A stretch of 33,153 nucleotides of DNA from an uncultured Clostridium sp. (GCA_904420465.1 CAJFVL010000014.1:1-33153); one strand, 5' to 3'. Shown: positions 18,503-27,145, counted from the stretch's first letter. Numbers and translations: made by a program. The notes: a model not told the origin generated them from the letters alone.

Positions 18503-18537
18503 CCGTATACAAGGCTGTCCTTGTATACGGTTTTTTT
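18503..18537 (+). terminator. Strong intrinsic terminator/attenuator in the GNAT 5' region
   Basis: Perfect 12-bp stem CCGTATACAAGG-CTGT-CCTTGTATACGG followed by seven T. Confidence 0.85.
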
Positions 18538-18555
18538 ATCAGAAAGGAGATTGCC

Positions 18556-18987
18556 ATGGAGATCAAATGCTATGAGAGCCTGCCCCAGGCGGGAGCGGAC
18601 ATCCGCAGGGCTGTCTTTATGGAGGAGCAGGGCTTTCAGCACGAGTTTGATGACGCGGACGCCCTGGCCCGGCATCTGGTCCTCTACCAGGGCGGCAGGC
18701 CTGCCGGCACCTGCCGCCTGCTTCCTCTGGACGGGACCCGAACCTATCTTGTGGGCCGTATTGCGGTGCTGCCTCCGTTCCGCGGCCAGGGGCTGGGCGC
18801 CGCTCTGCTCCGCGCCGCGGAGCAGGACGGGGCGGCGCATGGCGGAACGGCCATTGTCCTTCATGCGCAGGTTCAGGCCCAGCCCTTCTATGAAAAGCAG
18901 GGCTACCGCCCCCGGGGAGAGGTGGAGCTGGTGGAAAGCTGTCCCCATATCTGGATGGAAAAGCAGCTGGGAGGTGCACTCCTGTGA
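18556..18987 (+). CDS. GNAT family N-acetyltransferase
   Basis: VGRIAVLPPFRGQGLGAALLRAAEQDGAAHGGTAIVLHAQVQAQPFYEKQGYRPRG. Confidence 0.95.
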   Translation: MEIKCYESLPQAGADIRRAVFMEEQGFQHEFDDADALARHLVLYQGGRPAGTCRLLPLDGTRTYLVGRIAVLPPFRGQGLGAALLRAAEQDGAAHGGTAIVLHAQVQAQPFYEKQGYRPRGEVELVESCPHIWMEKQLGGALL

Positions 18988-19415
18988 ACGGACTCTCTTA
19001 CATCGCCCCCCTGTTCCTGGTCATCCTGTCCAACACCGCCTATCACCTGCTCAGCAAGACCACCTCCGCCCAGCTCAACCCCTTTGCAGCCCTCACCGCC
19101 ACCTACGGCATGTCCTTTCTGGGCTGCATTGCGCTGTTCCTCCTCACCCACAAGGGCCCCTATCTGGCCGAGCTGTCCCAGCTGAGGCCGGCCAACTTCA
19201 TCATGGGGCTGGTCATCATCGGCATCGAGGGGGGATACCTGATGATGTACCAGAAGGGCTGGGAGATCAGCCGGGCCTCTGTGATGACCAACATCTGCGT
19301 GGCCATCCTGCTGTTCCTTTTGGGTGTCCTCCTGTTTCACGAGGGGGTCTCCCCCAAAAAGGTGGCGGGTATCATCCTGTGCGCCGCCGGGATCGCCCTG
19401 GTCAACCTGGGCTGA
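18984..19415 (+). CDS. EamA/DMT-like small membrane transporter
   Basis: Multiple TM segments, single EamA-like unit (GVLLFHEGVSPKKVAGIILCAAGIALVNLG); GTGA overlap with the GNAT stop. Confidence 0.8.
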   Translation: MNGLSYIAPLFLVILSNTAYHLLSKTTSAQLNPFAALTATYGMSFLGCIALFLLTHKGPYLAELSQLRPANFIMGLVIIGIEGGYLMMYQKGWEISRASVMTNICVAILLFLLGVLLFHEGVSPKKVAGIILCAAGIALVNLG

Positions 19416-19476
19416 ACGGCGGCCCCCTCGAATGGGCCGAATGCCCCGCAAAGCATTGCGGCCCGCGCAGCGGGGG

Positions 19477-19503
19477 CGTTTGTACCACGCAGTGGTACAA
19501 ACG
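19477..19503. repeat. Perfect 12-bp-stem hairpin CGTTTGTACCAC-GCA-GTGGTACAAACG between convergent genes
   Basis: Direct reading. Confidence 0.8.
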
Positions 19504-19517
19504 CAGCGGCATTGCAA

Positions 19518-19555
19518 AGCCTGTCAAAAAAGTCCGGGGACTTTTTTGACAGGCT
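19518..19555. terminator. Bidirectional terminator between the EamA-like gene and sfsA
   Basis: Perfect 18-bp inverted repeat AGCCTGTCAAAAAAGTCC-GG-GGACTTTTTTGACAGGCT between convergent genes. Confidence 0.8.
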
Positions 19556-19583
19556 GGGCTTGTTCTTCTGTTTTTGCCCCGGC

Positions 19584-20285
19584 TCACAGCCGGACGGGAA
19601 GGGGGCCGCTGATCTCCAGCCCCCGGGGCCAGACCCGGCACTCCAGGGCCATCACCTCCACCCCGGCGGCAGCGGCCCGCCGCAGCGCCGCTCCAAACTC
19701 CGGATGGGTGGCATCATTGGGCTCCATCCACTTCATCCCGGCCATCTGGACAATAAAACACACCGCCGCCCGGTAGCCGGCGGCCCTGGCGGACATCAGC
19801 TCCTCCAGATGCTTCACCCCCCGCAGGGTAGGGGCGTCGGGAAAGCGGGCCACTCCATTTTCCTCCAGGGTGACCCCTTTTACCTCTACAAAGCCCTCTT
19901 CCGGGCATTCGCCTGATGACTTCCAGTAGAAATCAAACCTGGAATTGCTGTATGTTGTCTCCGGCCGCAGGAGAAAGAGGCCCGGCACAAAATGTCCTCC
20001 CTTTGCCCACTCTCCAAAAACCCGGTTAGGTGCCTGGGAGTCCATGTTGATAAGCAGGGAGCCGGAGGGGGCGGCCTTCTCCACCGCCACCAGGTCAAAC
20101 CGGGTTTTCCGGGCGGGGTTGGCGCTCTCCTCCAGCCAAACTCTGGCTCCCGGCACCAGCAGCTCCCGGCAGCGGCCGGTGTTTTTCACATGGCACACCT
20201 CCAGGGTGCCCTCCAGCTCCACATGGGCAATGAAGCGGTTGGGCCGCTCCCGAAAGGTCCCGGCCCGAATACGCTGATACTCCAT
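19584..20285 (-). CDS. sfsA: SfsA family DNA/RNA nuclease (sugar fermentation stimulation protein)
   Basis: RPNRFIAHVELEGTLEVCHVKNTGRCRELLVPGARVWLEES, DFYW, FVEVKGVTLEENGVARFPDAPTLRGVKHLEEL. Confidence 0.96.
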   Translation of the reverse strand: MEYQRIRAGTFRERPNRFIAHVELEGTLEVCHVKNTGRCRELLVPGARVWLEESANPARKTRFDLVAVEKAAPSGSLLINMDSQAPNRVFGEWAKGGHFVPGLFLLRPETTYSNSRFDFYWKSSGECPEEGFVEVKGVTLEENGVARFPDAPTLRGVKHLEELMSARAAGYRAAVCFIVQMAGMKWMEPNDATHPEFGAALRRAAAAGVEVMALECRVWPRGLEISGPLPVRL

Positions 20286-20288
20286 GGC

Positions 20289-20591
20289 TCAGCCCAGGTC
20301 CTGGGCCTGCATCCGGCGCAGCCCGTCCCGCTCCCAGCGGCTCCTCCATAGGCGCGCCCCGGCCCACAGAATCAGCAGGACGGCGGCTGGGGCGCTGCCC
20401 TGAAGGAACACTTCCAGCGGCTGGGCCTGCCAGGTCCCATAAGATTCGCGGTAGCCCAGCATGGTCAGCAGGATCAGCCCCTCGTGGAGGGCGGGCAGCA
20501 CCAGTCCCGGCCAGAAGGGCCGCAGTCCGGACAACCAGGCCTGAAGGGCCATAGCCAGCAGAAATACAACAATGGCAGTGATGGTGGGCAT
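20289..20591 (-). CDS. Small integral membrane protein, unknown function
   Basis: Hydrophobic segments MPTITAIVVFLLAMALQAWLSGL and APAAVLLILWAGARLW; tightly packed between the 20608-21105 gene and sfsA. Confidence 0.65.
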   Translation of the reverse strand: MPTITAIVVFLLAMALQAWLSGLRPFWPGLVLPALHEGLILLTMLGYRESYGTWQAQPLEVFLQGSAPAAVLLILWAGARLWRSRWERDGLRRMQAQDLG

Positions 20592-20607
20592 TTCTTATTC
20601 TCCTCTC

Positions 20608-21105
20608 CTACCCCAAATCCTCAATTTTCATTTTCTTCAGATCCTCCTGAAAGTCCCGGCGGTTCTTGTAGTGGAGCCAGATTCCGCCGAACACCACAGT
20701 GGGAATGTTGGACACCAGGAACAGCACCACGACGGTCCCCACGGCGGCGGGGGTGATGGGCTCGGGGGGCTGATAGTTGGGGTCCTCATACTGGTCGATG
20801 ATGTTGCCATCCCCATCGTAGACGGTGACCATGCCGTCCTCATAGACTGTCTCCTGGATCACCTGGCCGCTCTGCTCCAGGGTCATGGAACCTCCGAAGG
20901 TCTGTCCGTTCAGCGCGGAAAAGGCCGCCACGCCGAACACCAGCAGCAGGGACAGAGCCAGGGACAAGGCGGGCAGGATCAGCCCCAGCTTCAGACTTCT
21001 CTTGCACAGCCACATCTGAAGCACAATCAGCAGGGCGATGGGGACCAGCAGAAAGAACAGCCAGAGCAGCAGGCCGAACACGCCGACAACAGATGCAAAT
21101 ACCAT
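20608..21105 (-). CDS. Integral membrane protein, unknown function
   Basis: Several TM segments; same operon as the DUF2089-type regulator. Confidence 0.75.
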   Translation of the reverse strand: MVFASVVGVFGLLLWLFFLLVPIALLIVLQMWLCKRSLKLGLILPALSLALSLLLVFGVAAFSALNGQTFGGSMTLEQSGQVIQETVYEDGMVTVYDGDGNIIDQYEDPNYQPPEPITPAAVGTVVVLFLVSNIPTVVFGGIWLHYKNRRDFQEDLKKMKIEDLG

Positions 21106-21129
21106 ACACGTTTCTCCTCTCCGCCCGGG

Positions 21130-21432
21130 TTACAGAGGCTGACCCCGGGTCTTTTTATATTCGGCAATCAACAGCTTGGCGGTGTCAAAGTCCAGCTTGT
21201 CGCCCACCACCAGCCGCTTGATGGTGGCGATGTAGGGGTCAGAGGCCGTATCCTCCCCGATTTGTATTTTTTGAATCAGCCGGTCCAGCCGCAGGCGCAC
21301 TGTGGGGTAAGTGACCCCGTACTGGTTTGCCATCTCTTTCAGGGAGCCGGAGGCCAGAATGAACTTTTTGATAAACACCACGTCCTCCTCCTCCAGCCCC
21401 GCCATCCACGCTGGCACCACATCCACCGACAC
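21130..21432 (-). CDS. DUF2089 family HTH-type protein
   Basis: LEEEDVVFIKKFILASGSLKEMANQYGVTYPTVRLRLDRLIQKIQ; GTG start with AGGAGAGGAGG upstream. Confidence 0.88.
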   Translation of the reverse strand: MSVDVVPAWMAGLEEEDVVFIKKFILASGSLKEMANQYGVTYPTVRLRLDRLIQKIQIGEDTASDPYIATIKRLVVGDKLDFDTAKLLIAEYKKTRGQPL

Positions 21433-21462
21433 CGCAATCCCTCCTCTCCTCTGGATAAGCTG

Positions 21463-21491
21463 ATTATATACTTTAATTTTATTAAAGTCAA
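21463..21491 (-). promoter_or_regulatory. Promoter with embedded palindromic operator upstream of the DUF2089 gene
   Basis: Minus strand TTGACT (21486-21491)-N17-TATAAT (21463-21468); perfect palindrome ACTTTAAT-AAA-ATTAAAGT at 21470-21488. Confidence 0.75.
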
Positions 21492-21530
21492 TATTTAATT
21501 TTATTTTTTATTTTTCTTTTATAAAACGAA

Positions 21531-21785
21531 AGCGCCCCGGCGAAAGCCGGGGCGCTCAGCTTGTCGAAAAAGCCCTCCTGCAAGGAGTTCCGCCGTCCGC
21601 AGACGGCGGAATAAAATGAAATCCTGTCATTTCCGGCGGCGTGTACGTCGGAAATGACTCATCTCACGCAATTTGATTCGACAATTTCTCAAGAAATCGA
21701 GAAACAAATTGCGTGCAGCCTTTCTCGAAAAAGTGGCTTGCCACTTTTTCGACAGTCCCAGCGCCCCGGCGAAAGCCGGGGCGCT
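21531..21785. repeat. Repeat copy 2 (193-bp core 21562-21754) flanked by exact 26-bp direct repeats of a terminator-like hairpin (21531-21556 and 21760-21785)
   Basis: AGCGCCCCGGCGAAAGCCGGGGCGCT on both sides; 11-bp perfect terminal inverted repeat TGTCGAAAAAG...CTTTTTCGACA; shares internal sequence with copy 1. Confidence 0.88.
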
Positions 21786-21830
21786 GGCTCTATTGACGGA
21801 ATCAATTTTCTGTGGAACCGGGCGGCTGTC

Positions 21831-24479
21831 TCAGCCCACAGGGCGAATATCCTGGGAGGGCGGGTTGGACTCGTCCCCGCCGGTCTCACCGCTGCCGCTT
21901 TCCCCGCCGGTTTCTCCGGGGTCTGTGGGCTGTTCGGGATCTGTCGGCTGATCGGGGTCAACGGGTGTATCCGGATCGGTCGGATCAGGCTCCACCACAG
22001 TGGGTTCCGTGTGGACAGTGCAGAGGCCATAGCCCTCCACCACACTCTTGCGGTAAATATTATCCTGGGCTGTGGCGTCGCCCACCGCCTCCCGCTCGTA
22101 GTCTGGCAGGCACACCTGCTGCAGGCTGGCCTCCGGGCAGTAAGGCCCGGCAATGTGGTACAGACCGGTGGCGTTTCCGTCCGCGTCCAGAATGGGACAG
22201 TCCACGCACACCGTAACCACGCTTTCCGCTGTGTGGATGGTGCATTGGCCGCTGGGCACATCGTCAGCGAATACCCGGTCACTGCTTACCCGGCTGCCCC
22301 GGGGGTCCATGGCGCAGTATTCATTGGCCGCCAGTCCGCTGTCCAGACAGTACTGCACGCTGGTCAGTCCGCTGGGCGCGGAGAAGGACTGGTCCTCCAG
22401 CCCCTCGTGGACCTGGCTCATCACCTGCTGCCACAGCACCACCGCGGGATTGGTGCTACCGCTGATGGTGGCGTTATAGGGATAGCCGGTCCAGACGGCC
22501 GCGGTGTAGTACGGGGTGTAGCCCACAAACCAGCGGTCGTAGTTGTCACTGGTGGTGCCCGTCTTGCCTGCCTCGTGCATACCGGACAGGTTGGCCCGGC
22601 CGCCGGTGCCGCTGGAAACCACATTCTCCAGCATGGAGGTGATATAGTAGGCGGTCTCGCCGGACAGCACGGCCTCCTGGCTGGATTCATTTTCCAATAT
22701 GACAACCTCTTCCCCGTCCACCAGCTGGGTCACCCGGGTGTAGGTGCGGGAGGGGGTGTAGACGCCGCCGTTGGGGAATACGGAGTAGGCCTGAGCCATC
22801 TGCCGGGTGGTAACGCCGTTGGTCAGGCCGCCCAGCGCCAGGGGAGAGATATCCATGTCGCTTCTGATCTGACCGTTGACCTCCACTCCGTCCTCCAGGT
22901 CGATCTTAAAGCGCTCCTCCACAAACTGGAAGCTGGCTGCCGGCGTCACCAGATCGGCCAGCACCCGCACCGCCACAGTGTTCACCGAGTGGGTCACCGC
23001 CGACCGGATGGTGGTACGGCCCTGATACCGGGCCGCCCCCGAGTTCACAGGCCAGGGGCTTCCTCCCAGAAGCTGGTAGGGATAGTCATCCGTTACAGTA
23101 ATGGGAGAGACATTGGACAGCTCCAGGGCGGGAGCATACACCGCCAAGGGCTTGAAGGAAGAGCCGGGCTGTCGGGCATACCGGGTGTCATTGGCATAAT
23201 TGCTCAGCAGATTGCCCTCTTTCTCTCCAAACTGGCCCACAATGGCCACCACATCGCCTGTGCTGTTGTCAATGATGGTAATGGAGGACTGCATCTGCTG
23301 TCCATCCCGGGAGGTATAGTCCAGATTGGCGCGGTCGGAATAGATCTCCTCGGCAATGGCCTGGAGCTCCGGGTCCACACAGGTATAAATCCGCAGTCCG
23401 CCCCGGGAGAGCATCTGGTCGATGCGGCTTTCCGACCACCCCAGCTGCTCCTCCAGATCCCGGCTCACATCGGCGATGACCGTCTCCTCGTACCAGGAGT
23501 AGATCTCCTGGGGGGCATCCTCTCCCTCGGCCCGCTGGAACACCAGCTCCTGGGCCACGGCCTCGTCATGCTCCTCTTGGGAGATCATCCCCTGCTCCAG
23601 CATGTTGGACAGCACCAGCTCCTGGCGCCACTTGTTCCACTGCCGGGCGGTCCACATCTCCCCGGTGCTGGTGGCCACCCGGGCGTCGGAATAGGGTCCG
23701 TACCGGGAGGGGTTGTTAGTGATGGCAATGAGACTGGCACACTCGGCCAGGGTCAGCTCGGACACCGGCTTGCCGAAGTAGGCCAGTGAAGCCGAGCCCA
23801 CTCCATCGCAGCCGGCTCCCAGGGGGATGATGTTGAGATAGTAGGTAATGGTATCCTCCTTGGAGTAGTTCTGGGTGAAGCGCAGGGCCCGGACGATCTC
23901 GGTAATCTTGCGCTTGACGGTGGTCTCGTTATAGCCGGTGATGTTCTTGATGAGCTGCTGGGTGATGGTGGAGCCGCCCTGGATATCTCCGCCGGTGAAC
24001 ATGGACAGCACCGCCCGCCCGGTGCGCAGCCAGTCCACACCGGAGTGGGTCCAGAAGCGCTGGTCCTCGATGGCCACAGCGGCGTTGATCAGATCCTCCG
24101 GGATTTCTTCAAAGTCCACCCAGATGGAGCTGGTGGTGTTCAGCAGAGTGGTCAGCTCCTGATACTGGCCGTCTGCATCCTGGTAATACATGATGCTGTT
24201 CTCACCGATCGGATAATCATCCAAGCTCATATCGGCAATGGGGATAATGACGGTCTGGATGTAGACGGCCGCGAAGCAGCACAAAATGGCCCCCGTACAC
24301 AGCCCCACCAAAAAGAGGGTGCCCAGCACCTTGAGCACCTTACGGCCGGTCCCGCCCCGGCCGTGGCCGCGCCGTGGACGCCGCTGGCGCTGGGATTGGG
24401 ACTGGCGGGTGGGCCTCCGCCTGGAAGGATATTCACTGTTTTCGTACAGGGAGCTTTGGTTCTGATTCTGATCGGACAC
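21831..24479 (-). CDS. Class A penicillin-binding protein (transglycosylase/transpeptidase, PBP1A type)
   Basis: AIEDQRFWTHSGVDW...GGSTITQQLIKN glycosyltransferase motifs; QPGSSFKPLAVY, SVN, KTGTTSD transpeptidase motifs; Glu/Gly/Pro/Asp-rich tail. Confidence 0.97.
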   Translation of the reverse strand: MSDQNQNQSSLYENSEYPSRRRPTRQSQSQRQRRPRRGHGRGGTGRKVLKVLGTLFLVGLCTGAILCCFAAVYIQTVIIPIADMSLDDYPIGENSIMYYQDADGQYQELTTLLNTTSSIWVDFEEIPEDLINAAVAIEDQRFWTHSGVDWLRTGRAVLSMFTGGDIQGGSTITQQLIKNITGYNETTVKRKITEIVRALRFTQNYSKEDTITYYLNIIPLGAGCDGVGSASLAYFGKPVSELTLAECASLIAITNNPSRYGPYSDARVATSTGEMWTARQWNKWRQELVLSNMLEQGMISQEEHDEAVAQELVFQRAEGEDAPQEIYSWYEETVIADVSRDLEEQLGWSESRIDQMLSRGGLRIYTCVDPELQAIAEEIYSDRANLDYTSRDGQQMQSSITIIDNSTGDVVAIVGQFGEKEGNLLSNYANDTRYARQPGSSFKPLAVYAPALELSNVSPITVTDDYPYQLLGGSPWPVNSGAARYQGRTTIRSAVTHSVNTVAVRVLADLVTPAASFQFVEERFKIDLEDGVEVNGQIRSDMDISPLALGGLTNGVTTRQMAQAYSVFPNGGVYTPSRTYTRVTQLVDGEEVVILENESSQEAVLSGETAYYITSMLENVVSSGTGGRANLSGMHEAGKTGTTSDNYDRWFVGYTPYYTAAVWTGYPYNATISGSTNPAVVLWQQVMSQVHEGLEDQSFSAPSGLTSVQYCLDSGLAANEYCAMDPRGSRVSSDRVFADDVPSGQCTIHTAESVVTVCVDCPILDADGNATGLYHIAGPYCPEASLQQVCLPDYEREAVGDATAQDNIYRKSVVEGYGLCTVHTEPTVVEPDPTDPDTPVDPDQPTDPEQPTDPGETGGESGSGETGGDESNPPSQDIRPVG

Positions 24480-24782
24480 TGTTGATACCTCCGGTCTGGG
24501 ACGGACCGTGCTCCGCCCCGGGACGGTCGCTGGTTTTTGGAACAGCCCGGCGCTCCGGGCCCCTGTTTTCCCCCGTTCAGCCCTTCAGGGCTGCAGAAAT
24601 ACGCATATCATTATACCATATTTTCACGGTTTGTCCACCCAAAAAGCCCGGGCGCTTCAGCGGCCGGGGAAAATTTACAAGCCGCGCCCCTTGCTTTTTT
24701 CTCCATGTCGGGGTACAATAGGGCTTGCAGAGGGCGGCACGCTTCCCCCGCCGCCCCATACCTGAGCAGGAGGTGCACTCCC

Positions 24783-25106
24783 ATGAGCGAGGACTTCGGC
24801 CCTGACTTCATCTCCGTCACCGACGAGGAGGGCAACGAATTCGAGCTGGAGCTGGTGGACTCCCTGGAGCACCAGGGCGTGACCTATTACGCCATGTTCC
24901 CCGCCGTGGCGGAGGACGAGGAAACCGGAGAGCCGGCCGATGTGGACGCCGATGACGAGGAGTACGGCCTGGTCATCATGAAGGTCATCCAGGAAAACGG
25001 CGAGGAAATGCTCTCCACCCCCGATTCCGACGAGGAGCTGGAGGAGGTATACCAGCTGTTCATGGAGCGCTTCTTCGCGGAGGATGACGGGGACGAAACT
25101 GATTGA
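24783..25106 (+). CDS. DUF1292 family protein
   Basis: ISVTDEEGNEFELELVDSLEHQGVTYYAMFP...YGLVIMKVIQENGEEMLSTPDSDEELEEVYQLFMERF; start ATG 24783 preceded by AGGAGG. Confidence 0.9.
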   Translation: MSEDFGPDFISVTDEEGNEFELELVDSLEHQGVTYYAMFPAVAEDEETGEPADVDADDEEYGLVIMKVIQENGEEMLSTPDSDEELEEVYQLFMERFFAEDDGDETD

Positions 25107-25111
25107 GCAAC

Positions 25112-25328
25112 TTGGCGTTGTTTCCTGCTCGGTGCGTGATGGGCTCTTTTAAACCCACATCTTTTAAACGGGACGCCCCCTCACGGCGCGGCTTGCAGGC
25201 CTCCCGGCCCCCTTTGAGGTCAGCTGGAAGTTGGAAGCAGTAAAACGTCGTGGAGGCGACCCACCTGCCACTTCGTGCAGGTTTTAAACGGGTCCACACG
25301 GCCAGAGCGGGGTTAGAAACGACGCTGG
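25112..25328 (+). ncRNA. ssrS: Probable 6S RNA
   Basis: Closing stem GCGTTGTTTC (25115-25124)/GAAACGACGC (25316-25325) continued by CTGCTC/GAGCGG, about 200 nt in length, followed by an intrinsic terminator; position after a DUF1292 gene; family assignment partly from recall. Confidence 0.6.
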
Positions 25329-25335
25329 AACTGGA

Positions 25336-25362
25336 CCGCGGCAGCTTGCCGCGGCCTTTTTT
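25336..25362 (+). terminator. Intrinsic terminator of the 6S-like RNA
   Basis: CCGCGGCA-GCT-TGCCGCGG followed by CCTTTTTT. Confidence 0.85.
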
Positions 25363-25542
25363 ATGTGCTGGCTCCTAAATTTTTTCCAAAACACCCGTGA
25401 ACAAACTGTAAAACCAACCCTTTTCTGTCTCATCGCCCCTTGCAACGGGGGAAAGTTTTTAGTATAATGTTTTGACGCGGCCTGTCCGGCCTCCGCCAGC
25501 GGCCGCGGACAGCTTCATCACGACGAGAGGAATGAACAAACT

Positions 25543-27129
25543 GTGAGTGCATCCAAAGAAAAAAAGACCCGCCAGGACGCCGACGAACCCGTCCTGTCCC
25601 AGCGGGCGCAGAAGAAGCTCCAGGAGGAACGCCAGGCCCGGCGCAGCACAATCCTGTATGCGGTTGTGGGCGTCATCTGCGTCGTATTCGCCGCTTTTCT
25701 GCTGATTTGGAACAGCGGAATCCTCCAGCGCACCCTGACTGCCGTCACCGTCAACGGCGTGAACTATACCACCGCCGACGTGCAGTATTATTTCAATACC
25801 AACCGCAACTCCATTGCAAACCTCTATTACAGCTACACCTACTCCTATCCCTTTGACACGTCCTCCTCCCTGAAGGACCAGGTTTATGACGAGGCCACCG
25901 GCCAGACCTGGTACGACTACCTGATGGAACAGACCATGAACTCTATCCGGACCAGCACCGCCCTGGCCGCCCAGGCCGAGGCGGAGGGGTACACCATGTC
26001 GGAGGAGACGCAGGCCGCCCTGGACGAGGAGCTGGCCGCTCTGGAGACTGACTGGATCGGCGCCGGCTTCTCCAGCCGGGACGCCTACCTGCGGGCCAAT
26101 TACGGCGCCTTCCTCTCCTATAGCCGCTACAAGGAGCTGCTGACTCAGGACTACCTGGCCTCTGACTACGCCGTCTCGGTCCAGGACAGCTTCACCTACA
26201 CCGACGAGGACTACCAGGCCTACTATGAGGAGCATGCCGACGAGCTGGACACCCTGGTCCTCACCACCTTCACCTTCCGTGCCCAGGCCCAGACCACCGA
26301 CGAGGAGGGCAACGACCTGGAGCTGACGGAGGAAGAGACCGCCGCCGCCCTGGAGAAGGCTAAGACCCAGGTTCAGGCCCAGGCCCAGGAGCTGATGGAC
26401 CGTCTGGAGGCCGGAGAGGACCCGGAGGCTCTGGCCGAAGAGTACGCCGATGCGCTGTCCAGCCACTCCGTCAGCAGCGAGACCCTGGGCTCCAGCGTAA
26501 ACAGTGCCTATTCTGAGTGGGCCCTGGATGCCGGCCGTCAGGACGGAGATGTCACCCTGGCTGAGTATGAATCGGGCACCACCTCCTATTATTACTATGT
26601 GGTCCGCTTTGAGAACCGCTATCTGGACGAGACGCCCACCGCCAACGTGCGGCACATCCTGGTGGCCGCCGAACAGGACGAGGGCGCTGACGAGCCCACC
26701 CAGGAGCAGTACGACGCGGCCTACGCCGAGGCCGAGGAGCTGCTGGCCCAGTGGCAGGCGGGCGAAGCCACCGAGGATTCCTTTGCCGCACTGGCCACCG
26801 AGCACAGCGCGGATACCGGCTCCGCTGCCAACGGCGGACTGATCACCAATATCAGCTCCCGCTCCGGCTATGTGGACACTTTCACTGACTGGGCCCTGGA
26901 CCCTGACCGTCAGCCCGGAGACACCGGCATCGTTCAGAACACTGGCAGCTCTGTCAAGGGCTGGCACATTATGTACTATGTGTCTGACAGCGACCCCTAC
27001 TGGATCGTAAACACCACGAACGGCGCGGATAGCTCTCTGCGCAGCGAGGACTACACCGCCTGGGAGGAGGAAGCCACCCAGGATTACGAGCCGGTCACCG
27101 GCATCGGCATGAACCTGCTGGAGGCCTGA
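25543..27129 (+). CDS. Membrane-anchored parvulin/SurA-like peptidylprolyl isomerase
   Basis: N-terminal TM; PTANVRHILVAAEQ...EELLAQWQAGEATEDSFAALATEHSADTGSAANGGLI...VKGWHIMYY; GTG start. Confidence 0.88.
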   Translation: MSASKEKKTRQDADEPVLSQRAQKKLQEERQARRSTILYAVVGVICVVFAAFLLIWNSGILQRTLTAVTVNGVNYTTADVQYYFNTNRNSIANLYYSYTYSYPFDTSSSLKDQVYDEATGQTWYDYLMEQTMNSIRTSTALAAQAEAEGYTMSEETQAALDEELAALETDWIGAGFSSRDAYLRANYGAFLSYSRYKELLTQDYLASDYAVSVQDSFTYTDEDYQAYYEEHADELDTLVLTTFTFRAQAQTTDEEGNDLELTEEETAAALEKAKTQVQAQAQELMDRLEAGEDPEALAEEYADALSSHSVSSETLGSSVNSAYSEWALDAGRQDGDVTLAEYESGTTSYYYYVVRFENRYLDETPTANVRHILVAAEQDEGADEPTQEQYDAAYAEAEELLAQWQAGEATEDSFAALATEHSADTGSAANGGLITNISSRSGYVDTFTDWALDPDRQPGDTGIVQNTGSSVKGWHIMYYVSDSDPYWIVNTTNGADSSLRSEDYTAWEEEATQDYEPVTGIGMNLLEA

Positions 27130-27145
27130 TCCCCAACAGAAACAA

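Noticed and set aside
21654-23789. 711-aa plus-strand ORF running through the repeat and opposite PBP1A
   Set aside because: Shadow ORF of a clear PBP1A; Gly/His/Leu-rich, no recognisable domain.
25201-25245. SRP RNA-like GGTCAGCTGGAAGTTGGAAGCAG inside the 6S-like region
   Set aside because: Does not keep the SRP GGAA tetraloop and asymmetric-loop arrangement; the long closing stem and size fit 6S better.
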